A DNA stretch of 47,284 nt from contig JBCBQC010000048.1 of assembly GCA_039820405.1 (NCBI GenBank), forward strand, positions 1 through 47,284, given 5' to 3'. The notes under the pieces were generated by a model. It was given only the letters and a program-made list of their open reading frames with translations. It did not search any database and was not told the origin of the DNA. The position numbers and the translations under genes are program-made. Below are positions 1-9,174 of the stretch, piece by piece. Numbering within the stretch: position 1 is the first letter of the stretch; the number at the start of each line of letters is the position of its first letter. This stretch comes from CALLVY01 sp937899855. GTDB taxonomy: Bacteria > Bacteroidota > Bacteroidia > Chitinophagales > Saprospiraceae.

Positions 1-3000
1 TCCCAACCACAGCTGCCCCCCATCGCATCGGGGAGGACGCCGTCACAGCGGTGTACCAGATCGCCCCACCGCGAAAAGATGTGGAAGGACTGAATCTTGC
101 GGACACTGGAATGACTAAAGACCAACAATTCGTCATTGACCTGATCACCATTTGGTGAAAAGGCACTCGGCACGAAGACCAGGTCATCGGAACGACTGAC
201 GCGGACCGCGATCGACTGGCGGACCTCACAGCCGTAAGGATCTATCAGGATCACTTCGTAATTCCGCGTTTGGTCGGGCAAGAGGTCCCAAGTGGTGCTG
301 TCGCTCAAGAGGTTGCCATCCGCATCGAGCCACTGCACGCCGTGGATGGGAAAATTGGCGGCCGCTTCCAGATGCAGGTGTTCCCCAAGGGTTAGTTCGA
401 TGCTGCTGGGCAACTGGATATCCGGTGCCGCGGCCCGTTGTATTTGGACCAGGGTGTCGTAGGTACAGCCTTTAGCATCCACCACGTGGAGGGGATACGT
501 CCCGGAAGTCAGGCTTTCAAAACGACCGGCAGTGCCGTAGTCGTGACCGTTGAATTTGTACTCGTAATTGGGGTTGCCTCCCTCTACCGCCATCACCTCC
601 AACCAGGCATCCTCCTGCCCCTCACAAAGCGTCGATTCCACGTCGAGCACTACCGACCGAATGTCGTCCTGCAAATCAATCACCTCCACGCTCTCCTCCC
701 GGACACAGCCATTGCGGCTGTCCTCCATCCGCAAGGTATAAGTCCCCGCCTTGTTGACCCGCGTCTCCAGGGTCTGCGGTGCACCCACAAAGTTGCCGTC
801 CGCCGTGCTCCAGCCAAAGCCGATGGCCTCGTGCTGACTCGAACCCGTCGCATCCAACGTGATGCTCTCGGTGGCACAGTCCAAAACTTCGATTAAGGCC
901 CATTCGATGGTTGGGGCCAACTGATTTTGTAGCACAGTAGCCGAATCGCGCAGGCTGCAACCCGTTACCGCATCGGCCAGTTGGAAACGGTAGATGCCCG
1001 GTAGTTGGACGTCCACCCCCGTCGAATCCCAAGTCAAACCATTGCCCGACCACTGGACCTCGTAGCGACCGCTGCCCCCACTGTAGAGTGCCTCCAGTCG
1101 GATGCTAGGATCGGCACAGGTGAGTACCAAACTGTCCTGGGCCTGGCTGCGCAGGAGGGTGGGGGCTTCGTAGTATACCACCTCCACTTGATTGGAAATC
1201 GACAAACAAATATCGTTCAGGTCTACTTCGCCATTGACCAGATTGCCCGCAATGGCGACCATTTCGTAGGGCTCCTCAAAGGCCATAAAACTGCTGTTGA
1301 AGGGGAAGACCCCATCGGTATTGCGCACCAAAATGGTTCCGCTAAAGAGGTCGTTACCCTGGTAAAGTACGTACTCCATCAAATCGTCCCCCCCCAAGAC
1401 GGCATTGCCATCGTGAACGGCTTTGACCGTTTGACTGGCGCAGTCGTAGTCCGTCAGCTCGTCGAGCGTACCCGCCGTAATGGCACAGGCCCCCTGGCAG
1501 CTAAAGGTCCCCTGTACGACGCGTGGCTCGGCGCAGGCTTCGGCATCCATCACTTCAAAGTAATAGGCGGAACCGCTGAACAAGGGTACCGATTGGAAGA
1601 AATTGTCCCCATTGGGCAGTGGCTGTCCATTGACGGAAAACGGCGGCCGGCCGTAGATGGTAAAACTAACGGTGTACATCGTTTGGGTGACGTCGCACAG
1701 CTCGGTCAGCGCACTGATGGAGGCTTGGGTGTTAGCAATTAAAGTAAGTTCAAAGCGGGTGGTGTCCACACAACCTTCGGCATCGGACTCGGTCACGAGG
1801 TATTCGCCCGCGCTACAATAGTCTTGCCCCCGAAAGTTGTAACAATCGCCCTCGCAAAGTGGGATGGTTCCCAAGTCGGTGTAGTCGGCCGTACAGGGGG
1901 TACAGTCCAAACTGCCCGCAATGCTGGTGGAAGTGGGACAAGCTCCGGTGGTTTCGATGAAGAAGCTAAAGCTAGTCTCGTCCGGGATCGGAGCGGAAAC
2001 GTAGAGGTTGCTCCCAAAGCTCTGCCCGTCGATGAGGAAGGGTGGCGTACCGAGGAGCTCAAAGCTGACGGTGTAGCTGCTGCTGTCCGACGCACAATCG
2101 GTACTGAGGTTGGCAATTCCCAGCGGATCGGTATTCCACTCCTCCAGGGTAAAGCGGGTGGTATCGACACAGCCGTTGGGATCGGTTTCGGTAAGGTCAT
2201 AGCTGCCGGCGTTGCAATAGTCCTGTCCCTGATAATTGTAGCAATCGCCAGGGCAAAGCCCAATGGTGCCCAGGTCGTTGAGGTCGGCGGTACAGGGCGT
2301 ACAGTCGTGACTGCCGGAGATGGGTAGGGTAGTGGGACAGGGCCCGGTGCTTTCGACGATGAAGAGGTAGCTGGCCTCATCGGGGAAGGGCGTAGAGGTG
2401 TAGGCATTGGTGGATACCACCTGTCCGTCGACGATAAAGGGAGGATTGCCGACGAGGTCAAAACTGACGGTGTAGCTGCCATTGTCGGGCGCGCAATCGG
2501 TCGTGAGATTGGCAAAGGTGAGGGGATCGGTGCTCCACGCTTCGAGGGTAAAGCGGGTGGTATCGACACAGCCGTTGGGATCGGTTTCGGTAAGGTCGTA
2601 GCTGCCGGCGTTGCAATAGTCCTGTCCCTGATAATTGTAACAATCGCCGGGGCAAAGCCCAATGGTACCCAGGTCGTTGAGGTCGGCGGTACAGGGCGTA
2701 CAGTCGTGACTGCCGGAGATGGTGATGGCGGAAGGACACTGCGTCAGGGAAGAAATATTGAAGGTAAAGGCCGAGCCGTCGGGAATGGGGGCGGAGGTGT
2801 AAAGATTGCCCCCCACAAAGTCACCATTGACGACAAAAGGTGGCGGCCCATCAATAAAGAGGTCGACGGTATAGCTGGCGTTGTCTGGGGCACATTGGTA
2901 AGCATCAATGAATACGAAGAGTACATCGTAGGGAATGACTTCGAGTAGGAAGCGGGTGGTGTCGACACAGCCGGTGCCGTCGGGCTCGGGAATGAGGTAT

Positions 3001-5552
3001 TCTCCCGCCGCGCAATAATCCTGCCCCCCATAATTGTAGCAATCCCCTTCACAGACGCTAACCGTTCCCAAGTCGATCCGATCATTATCACAGGGCATAC
3101 AGTCGAACGAGCCGCTGACCTGTTCAAAATAGGGACAGATGTCAAAGTTCTCCAACAAAAAGGAATAATCCTCCCCGTTGGGAATGGGATCGGAGGTATA
3201 CGAACCATTGGTCCATTCGCCATTGATCCATACGTTCCAAGGGGGAAAGATGTCGAAGCTCACGGTATAGCTCTGATTGTCGGGGCTACACTCGTGGGTG
3301 ATGTTGGAGACTACGATCTCTTCTATCCAGATGTAGTAAATGGTAAAGCGGTAGCGATCTTCACAACCACTCACCGGGTCGATGACCGGAATGTCGTAAT
3401 CGCCTTCTCCACAGTAGTAGGACTGATTGGCTTCGAGGAAGTAACAATCCCACTCGCACACCTCGAAGACGCCCAAATTAAAGATCTCGGGTCGATCAAT
3501 ACCCAGGTTGAGAATGTCGTAGCCACAGTCGCCCTTGCACCAGTACTGGCTGGCACTACACAGCGTGGTCCCACAAAAATCGGAACACTCGGGCTCGCAG
3601 ATCACCTCGCTGTTCCAGCGGTACTCCCGCCTCACCCCAACATCGCGAGAAGCCCCGTACGTACAGTCGCCACAAATGGCCGTCGCCGCCGGGCAGGGAC
3701 AGTATACGTTTTGTCCCGCCGGATCGTACCAGAAAAACGAATCGGGAATGACGCCCCCGTACTGTGAGGGAATCCAGTCGACGCTTGTACTATCGGGGGG
3801 AATCAAAAAGGTGTAGCCAATTTCAACCGAAATTTGCTGGATGATGGTATCGTAAAAAACGCCGCTGCCCGTATCGGGAATCATGGGCAGGCCCATACAA
3901 GAGGTATCGACCGCGATCAGGGAATCGCTGTACACCGAGTCGATACAGCTACTGGGAGGATCAAAAGTGACGTCGATCGAGTAGTCGGTCGAATCGCCAA
4001 TCACCGTGCTGCCGTCGGGGAGGTGCCAAACGAGGAAGGTATCTACGATGATGAGCTCGGGAGGCAGGCAGGCGCCGTCGGGAAGGGGGCAGTAGGGATT
4101 GAGCGGGGCCGGCTGGCCAAAACCCAGTAGGGTGTCGCAGTCGCCCGGAGCGATTTCGCAGATGGGAGGTACGTAGGTGTAGGTTGCTACCTCGCCCTGG
4201 CAGACGAAATCGGGCCCGTCGATCTGTGCCGGACGGATCTCCCGGATGACGAATTCCGCCGTATCGGGAAGGGTGCCGGGATCGCCGGGGTGAATGCCAG
4301 CGAGAATGTCGACTTGAAACTGGCACTGGTCGTCGCCCTGTCCCGATACCAGCAGGTGATAGATGGCGCCGGGTTCGAGCCCCCCAACTAGGAGGTCGTA
4401 CTGGGTGCTATCCGCCAAGACAATACAATCCCTCACCAGTTCGTAATCCTGGCAATCATCGGTTTGGAGAATGGCCATTTGGATGCCCTGATTGAGTTGG
4501 CAATTTCCGATGTTGAAGTGGAGGCTGATGCTATCCTCACAGGGCGAAAAGCGCAGCCAGCCCGGCTGCTCCATGGGGCAGCTGAGTTGGTTGGACAGGT
4601 CGCCGGGTAGGGCTTGGGGCCCATCGAGGGTCGACCCGCAGTAGCCATCGAGAAATTCTGCACAGAGGAGGGGCGCGTTTTCGCAATCGGCGCCGAGCTC
4701 AATGCCACTGTCGTTACAAATGGGATCATCAATCGTGACCGTCCAGCAGGCGTCGAGGACCAGGCAATTGCTGACCGCCACCGCGCAGACTTCTCCACCG
4801 AGATCGCCAAAGGTAATTTCGGCGCTAAAAGGATCGCCCGTGGTGGTGACAGTAGCCCCCGGTGGTACCGTCCACTGTACGACCCAACTGCTGGGATCGA
4901 GGTTGCAGACACAGGAGCAGCAACCATCATCCCCAAAATTGCCACAGGGATTGTACAAATCGCCGTTGGGGTTGAAGGTAAAGGTATGGGTAGAACCGGT
5001 TCCCACGGTACCCGGCCCACTGATGGTCGGTGGGTTGGGGTCGGGAATATAATTGGCGTAGACGATTTCCAGGCTGTATTCGCAAATGTCCCCCAAGTAG
5101 CCATCGATGACGAGGTAGTACATCCGCCCCCACTCCAGGTTATCGAGGGTGATGAAAATATCCTCTTGATACCCCACGCCCCGTTCGCAAAAGAGGTTAT
5201 TGGGATTCAACCGACAGGCGGGACTCCCCAAGTCCCCTTCTAGGCCGTAGACTACCGCTTGCAGCCCTTGCGTTCCGGGAGGATTGACACAATTGCTGAC
5301 GGACAGTCGGAGTTGGATGGCGTCGAACTTGGCGTAGAAGGCCAGCCACTGGGAATTGTGGGGGTCGGCGCAAAAACTGGGGCCGGTGTAAGGGTTGCTG
5401 AAGGGAGAGGTTTGAAAAGTATAACCATCGAGGCTACAGTTGATGATGGGGGCATCGAAGTAGATGGAACCCGGGATGGGGTTACAATCTTGTGCCCGGC
5501 TGGCGGGTATTAGCAACAAGCAAGCGAGCGCGAGTAGTACTAATCGTTTCAT
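1..5552 (-). CDS. Giant T9SS-exported surface protein with tandem Cys-rich repeats, C-terminus cut by window edge
   Basis: An open frame of 1850 codons runs from an ATG at 5552 to the window edge without a stop, so the true C-terminus lies outside. It starts with a signal peptide (MKRLVLLALACLLLIPASRA, cleavage before QDC). Residues ~20-190 look like a PPC-type beta domain. Ig/PKD-like domains rich in Cys follow, then tandem ~133-residue repeats (about residues 690-1330), then more PKD-like domains with a SLTSGTYPLHVVDAKGC-type motif. The last ~50 visible residues (VFVPSAFSPNGDQVNDELLV, then FHIFSRWGDLVH) match the gliding-motility-associated C-terminal domain that directs export and cell-surface attachment by the type IX secretion system. 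I infer a surface adhesin or matrix protein; no enzymatic motif is visible. It is followed upstream by another T9SS cargo gene. Confidence 0.88.
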   Translation of the reverse strand, partial: MKRLVLLALACLLLIPASRAQDCNPIPGSIYFDAPIINCSLDGYTFQTSPFSNPYTGPSFCADPHNSQWLAFYAKFDAIQLRLSVSNCVNPPGTQGLQAVVYGLEGDLGSPACRLNPNNLFCERGVGYQEDIFITLDNLEWGRMYYLVIDGYLGDICEYSLEIVYANYIPDPNPPTISGPGTVGTGSTHTFTFNPNGDLYNPCGNFGDDGCCSCVCNLDPSSWVVQWTVPPGATVTTTGDPFSAEITFGDLGGEVCAVAVSNCLVLDACWTVTIDDPICNDSGIELGADCENAPLLCAEFLDGYCGSTLDGPQALPGDLSNQLSCPMEQPGWLRFSPCEDSISLHFNIGNCQLNQGIQMAILQTDDCQDYELVRDCIVLADSTQYDLLVGGLEPGAIYHLLVSGQGDDQCQFQVDILAGIHPGDPGTLPDTAEFVIREIRPAQIDGPDFVCQGEVATYTYVPPICEIAPGDCDTLLGFGQPAPLNPYCPLPDGACLPPELIIVDTFLVWHLPDGSTVIGDSTDYSIDVTFDPPSSCIDSVYSDSLIAVDTSCMGLPMIPDTGSGVFYDTIIQQISVEIGYTFLIPPDSTSVDWIPSQYGGVIPDSFFWYDPAGQNVYCPCPAATAICGDCTYGASRDVGVRREYRWNSEVICEPECSDFCGTTLCSASQYWCKGDCGYDILNLGIDRPEIFNLGVFEVCEWDCYFLEANQSYYCGEGDYDIPVIDPVSGCEDRYRFTIYYIWIEEIVVSNITHECSPDNQSYTVSFDIFPPWNVWINGEWTNGSYTSDPIPNGEDYSFLLENFDICPYFEQVSGSFDCMPCDNDRIDLGTVSVCEGDCYNYGGQDYCAAGEYLIPEPDGTGCVDTTRFLLEVIPYDVLFVFIDAYQCAPDNASYTVDLFIDGPPPFVVNGDFVGGNLYTSAPIPDGSAFTFNISSLTQCPSAITISGSHDCTPCTADLNDLGTIGLCPGDCYNYQGQDYCNAGSYDLTETDPNGCVDTTRFTLEAWSTDPLTFANLTTDCAPDNGSYTVSFDLVGNPPFIVDGQVVSTNAYTSTPFPDEASYLFIVESTGPCPTTLPISGSHDCTPCTADLNDLGTIGLCPGDCYNYQGQDYCNAGSYDLTETDPNGCVDTTRFTLEEWNTDPLGIANLSTDCASDSSSYTVSFELLGTPPFLIDGQSFGSNLYVSAPIPDETSFSFFIETTGACPTSTSIAGSLDCTPCTADYTDLGTIPLCEGDCYNFRGQDYCSAGEYLVTESDAEGCVDTTRFELTLIANTQASISALTELCDVTQTMYTVSFTIYGRPPFSVNGQPLPNGDNFFQSVPLFSGSAYYFEVMDAEACAEPRVVQGTFSCQGACAITAGTLDELTDYDCASQTVKAVHDGNAVLGGDDLMEYVLYQGNDLFSGTILVRNTDGVFPFNSSFMAFEEPYEMVAIAGNLVNGEVDLNDICLSISNQVEVVYYEAPTLLRSQAQDSLVLTCADPSIRLEALYSGGSGRYEVQWSGNGLTWDSTGVDVQLPGIYRFQLADAVTGCSLRDSATVLQNQLAPTIEWALIEVLDCATESITLDATGSSQHEAIGFGWSTADGNFVGAPQTLETRVNKAGTYTLRMEDSRNGCVREESVEVIDLQDDIRSVVLDVESTLCEGQEDAWLEVMAVEGGNPNYEYKFNGHDYGTAGRFESLTSGTYPLHVVDAKGCTYDTLVQIQRAAAPDIQLPSSIELTLGEHLHLEAAANFPIHGVQWLDADGNLLSDSTTWDLLPDQTRNYEVILIDPYGCEVRQSIAVRVSRSDDLVFVPSAFSPNGDQVNDELLVFSHSSVRKIQSFHIFSRWGDLVHRCDGVLPDAMGGSCGW
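1790..3500 (-). repeat. In-frame 399-bp tandem repeats inside the giant surface protein
   Basis: A module with the core CxGDCYNYxGQDYCxAGxY, followed ~12 residues later by GCVDTTRF, recurs at roughly 1795-1890, 2190-2290, 2590-2690, 2990-3090 and, diverged, 3390-3500. The period is close to 399 bp (133 codons). Blocks 2146-2323 and 2545-2722 are almost identical at DNA level: I count about four differences, at exact 399-bp spacing. The outer copies are diverged. The near-identity suggests recent unequal crossing-over or gene conversion. Confidence 0.85.
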
Positions 5553-5656
5553 AAAATGGCTGTTTCGTTTTTCGTAAGTTAAATGAAGGATCATCCCCTG
5601 ATGATTCCGGTCGAACAGCGGCGGATTAAGCGTACAGTTGGGAAATGGAAACGCGG

Positions 5657-8600
5657 CTACTGGCCAATGACTAATTTGCCCTGACCGATCAGTTGCCCTT
5701 CCCGTTCGAGTTGGAACACATAGAAACCCGGTGCGAGATTTTTTCGCTCAAAAGTGAAGGTCTGGTCCGTGAAATACTCGTTGCGAAGGAGGCGTCCCTG
5801 GGTGTCGTACAGTAGAAAACGGACGGGACGGGCGGCCGTGACCGACGGCGCAGCCTGTAGCTCAAAGGTGATGTGATCTACAAATGGATTGGGATAGTAA
5901 CGCACCTGGAGTCCTTCCCCTACCTCTCCCGTACCGGTGGGATCGGTCATAAAGCCGTGGAGGAAGTTCTGCCCCACCAGGTGGAAGGTTTGGTTGGTGA
6001 TGATGGGTTCGTTGTAATCGAAATAAATACCGGCGCGGTTAAAAATTTGGGTGCCGTTGGGATGGTCCCGCTTCTGCGAAATTTGGAATTTGACAAAGCC
6101 GTGCGACTCCAGTTCATTGGTCGTACTATCGGGTAGCAAAATATTATCAAAGGTAAATTGGAGGGCCCGATCGTTGAGCACCTGTACGGTGTAATCGTGA
6201 CTGGCCACCCCGGCCCGCAAGCTCTCCAGATCGAGCTGGGTCGACAGGGTATCGCGAATCACCACCCGGAAAGCGGTATCGGTTCCGGTATTCTGGAAAC
6301 GAATTAGGTATTCGATATCCGTATTGGGCAAAATAAAGTGCTCCTCGCTAAAGCCCTTGGGGAAGGCCAGTTTGTCGTTGGGATCAAAAGAGCCAATGCT
6401 CTCCTGGCAGTCGATGTCGACAAAGGGGTTGCCATCATTCTGCGGCAACTCAATCACGTGGCCCCTGCTAAAGGGAGCATCACCACAGCCCTCCACCGTC
6501 ACCGAAGGCTCGTTGAGCCCGGGGTGGCCCTGACTCTGTTCGACCTCCATCCGCATCGTACCACCGGTCGACGGTACCTTGATCAGCGTATCCTGAGTAG
6601 CCAGTAAGTCGATTCCTCCGGTAAACAGCACGATCTGGTCCTCGACGATGATGTAGGCGCTAATCTCGTTCATGTCGCCCTGTCCGACATTGCGGACGCG
6701 GAAGACGATCGAATCTCCCTGGCAGTTGCCCTGAAGGTCCAGGCTGGAACCATCCCAATCGGGATCGATGGGTTGGCAGATGGTGTCGGGGTAGATGGTC
6801 GCCTCCACGCAGTGGGTTTGTCCCGTCACGGTAGAATCGCAACTGAGCGTCGTGTACACCCGAAATTTTCCACACTCAAACAAGTCCAAATCACCCACCG
6901 CGAAGGTATACTGCTGGCCACTGTTGGAGTAGCTGAGACCGTGGCTGACCGAGTCGATGATGAGGTAGGGGTCAAAATCGATGCTTACCTGGGCATCCAG
7001 GGCGGCCTCGGTACCGCTGTTGCAGTATTCGACGTGGTAGGTATTGGGAAAGCAGCGCCGGAGAAAGGGCGTAGAAACGTTGATCGAGAGCAGTGGGCAG
7101 CTGATGTCCGGCTGCATGGGAACGTCGATCAGCAGGCTATCAAAAGGTCCGTTGAGGGGCGCGAAATAGTTGGGCTGGCAGGATTCCCAGTAGCTGTTGG
7201 GCGGCAGTACCCGAAGTTCGTAGTTGCCGTCGGGTAGGTGGAAGGCGTAGTTGCCCGCCGAATCGGTCAGGCTGTAGCGCTGGGCTGGCCCATTGACGGC
7301 CAGCAGCCAACCCGGAATGCCCGCTTCGGAGCTGGTGGCGGATGGTACGCAATCCACATTGAGGTCGCTAAATACATTGCCGTAGAGGACGTTGGAGAAA
7401 GCCACGCCCGTCGAGTCGGACTGAATCAGGTAAGCATCAGAGGCGCCCAAGCCGTAGCTAAAGGTATAACCCGCAATGGCGAAGGCGCCTCCGGGAAGGG
7501 TGCTGATGCTGTTGGTGCCATCCCCTAGCAGGCCACCAAAAGTTCGTTGCCATTCGAGGTTACCACTGGCGTCGGTTTTGAGGACGATTGGATTGCGGTT
7601 GGCATTGGCCGTGATGCGGCTTTCCCCCGTGATGAGGATGGCCCCACTGGCCGTCTCGACCAAGTCGCGACCGTTTTCAAAACCCGCTTCGGGATAAGCC
7701 TGCCACCACTGTTGCTCCAGGGCGGCATCCAAACGCAGCAAGAAGACATCTTCCCGACTGTCGGTACCGAGCTCCTGTAAGCCCGTGATCAGATAGCCCC
7801 CATCGCTGGTGGGAGCCATGCCGTAGCCCAGTTCGTTGTCGGTGCTCCCAAAGGTTTTTTCCGTTAGTAGACCTCCCGTATTGCTGTCCACCTCCAGGAG
7901 GTAGACGTCGTAGCCTCCCGCTCCGATACTTCGGGTGTAGCCCGCCACCACCACGCGGTCCGTACCGTGGGTAGCCAGGGCGTAGGCATCCTCCGGCCGG
8001 TCGCCCCCAAAGCGGTAGCCCGCCTGTTGTTGCCCGGCGGCACTTACCCGCAGAAGGTACAAATCCGAGTCGGTATACTGGATACCGGAGCCATCGGTTC
8101 GGGCGACGATTTCGCTACCGCAGACCATAAAGTCACCGCTGGGCAGTTCGACGATGGCCCGACCCGCCAGCGAATCCTGGGTAGAAGTAAAGGTCCACAG
8201 TACGTTGCCCTGGAGGTCGGTTTTGACGACTAAAATTCGGGAGACGCTTTCCTGGACCGAAGTCCCCGCAATGATGAGGTGGTTGTCGCTAGTAAACTGG
8301 ATGCTGCGACCGTATTCGGCGAAGAAGGGGCTGCCGATGGTGGTGGACCATTCCGTCTGTCCGTTGGCCTGGGTTTTGAAGAGATAGACATCCTGATCGC
8401 CATTGCCAAAACTGGCGGAATTCCCAACGACAAATTGCCCGCCATCGGGGGCGGCCAGCAGATCGCTAGCGGCGTCCAGACCGGCACCTCCGTAATTTTG
8501 CTCCCATCCTTGCCCGTAGAGACAGGGGGCTAGGAGCACTCCTAGGAGTAGGCACAAATATGTCTTGCAATTTGCCAAGGGGTGTAAGTTTAATGGTTTC

Positions 8601-8674
8601 CTGTCGTAATAAATATACCAAAAATCCGTTGACCCCCTCTTGAATGAAGGAGTAAAATGGCTGCCAAACGTCAT
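5657..8674 (-). CDS. T9SS-exported protein: propeller-like N-terminus, SdrD B-like domain, conserved DUF7619-like domain, sorting signal
   Basis: Residues ~55-420 hold repeated blades of the type DGG(Y/F)xxxG...DVYLxKxxxxGxxxW, like the delta-60/propeller repeats of Bacteroidota surface proteins. Residues ~430-500 (YGNVFSDLNVDC... GNYAFHLPDGNYELRV) resemble an SdrD B-like/Cna-B domain. Residues ~780-915, from SFDPNDKLAFPKG to GIYFDYNEPIITN, are a conserved domain common next to T9SS tails. The C-terminus (YYPNPF... LAPGFYVFQLEREG) is a type A T9SS sorting domain. Start choice is uncertain: the ATG at 8674 puts 32 extra residues before the signal peptide, whereas a TTG at 8578 gives MANCKTYLCLLLGVLLAPCL directly. 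Function unknown; it shares strand and export route with the gene downstream at 5552, after a 104-bp gap. Confidence 0.85.
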   Translation of the reverse strand: MTFGSHFTPSFKRGSTDFWYIYYDRKPLNLHPLANCKTYLCLLLGVLLAPCLYGQGWEQNYGGAGLDAASDLLAAPDGGQFVVGNSASFGNGDQDVYLFKTQANGQTEWSTTIGSPFFAEYGRSIQFTSDNHLIIAGTSVQESVSRILVVKTDLQGNVLWTFTSTQDSLAGRAIVELPSGDFMVCGSEIVARTDGSGIQYTDSDLYLLRVSAAGQQQAGYRFGGDRPEDAYALATHGTDRVVVAGYTRSIGAGGYDVYLLEVDSNTGGLLTEKTFGSTDNELGYGMAPTSDGGYLITGLQELGTDSREDVFLLRLDAALEQQWWQAYPEAGFENGRDLVETASGAILITGESRITANANRNPIVLKTDASGNLEWQRTFGGLLGDGTNSISTLPGGAFAIAGYTFSYGLGASDAYLIQSDSTGVAFSNVLYGNVFSDLNVDCVPSATSSEAGIPGWLLAVNGPAQRYSLTDSAGNYAFHLPDGNYELRVLPPNSYWESCQPNYFAPLNGPFDSLLIDVPMQPDISCPLLSINVSTPFLRRCFPNTYHVEYCNSGTEAALDAQVSIDFDPYLIIDSVSHGLSYSNSGQQYTFAVGDLDLFECGKFRVYTTLSCDSTVTGQTHCVEATIYPDTICQPIDPDWDGSSLDLQGNCQGDSIVFRVRNVGQGDMNEISAYIIVEDQIVLFTGGIDLLATQDTLIKVPSTGGTMRMEVEQSQGHPGLNEPSVTVEGCGDAPFSRGHVIELPQNDGNPFVDIDCQESIGSFDPNDKLAFPKGFSEEHFILPNTDIEYLIRFQNTGTDTAFRVVIRDTLSTQLDLESLRAGVASHDYTVQVLNDRALQFTFDNILLPDSTTNELESHGFVKFQISQKRDHPNGTQIFNRAGIYFDYNEPIITNQTFHLVGQNFLHGFMTDPTGTGEVGEGLQVRYYPNPFVDHITFELQAAPSVTAARPVRFLLYDTQGRLLRNEYFTDQTFTFERKNLAPGFYVFQLEREGQLIGQGKLVIGQ

Positions 8675-9174
8675 TAGCGAACCATTTTACTTTCCTTCTC
8701 TCCGTGTTCGCAACAGAATTCAGGGATGTCTTAATAGCTTTTGATACGTTTTTGTCAATTGTAGTGTAAGTTTCCGGGTAATCTTTTAATTGATATTGTA
8801 AAGATGGGGGGAAATCCGTGGGGATTCATTTACAATGATGTTGAATTATCGGATTTTTTTATTTTACTTTTCATTATTAAAGTGTTGATTATCAGGGTAT
8901 AAAAAGAATTTATTATCGAAATAAAATGACAAATTGATCGCTTTTTAACCAGTAAAAGAACACAAATTATACTTGGTGTTTTTGGGCTTTAGCGCGTAAA
9001 ATATTTGGCAATTGGGAGTTGCCGACCTTTTCTATTTGGTGACGGTAAAAGAGGGTGGGGGCGGTTTGGCAAAGGGGAAGAGCGGTGGGTGGTTCTCGGA
9101 AATTTTTACCCAATATCCTCTGAAAAGCCTTATATTATTGATCTTATCGCAGGTTTTAACTCGGAAAAAATACG
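8675..9174. other. 500-bp AT-rich intergenic region between divergent genes
   Basis: This stretch is much more AT-rich than its flanks and should hold the divergent promoters of the genes at 8674 (minus) and 9175 (plus). I found no exact TAnnTTTG box; the closest is TATTATTG near 9132. No convincing short gene, tRNA or repeat was seen. Confidence 0.5.

Noticed and set aside
438..5513. Series of open frames on both strands in the first 5.5 kb
   Set aside because: All lie inside the single 1850-codon minus-strand frame that lacks a stop in the window; none has independent features.
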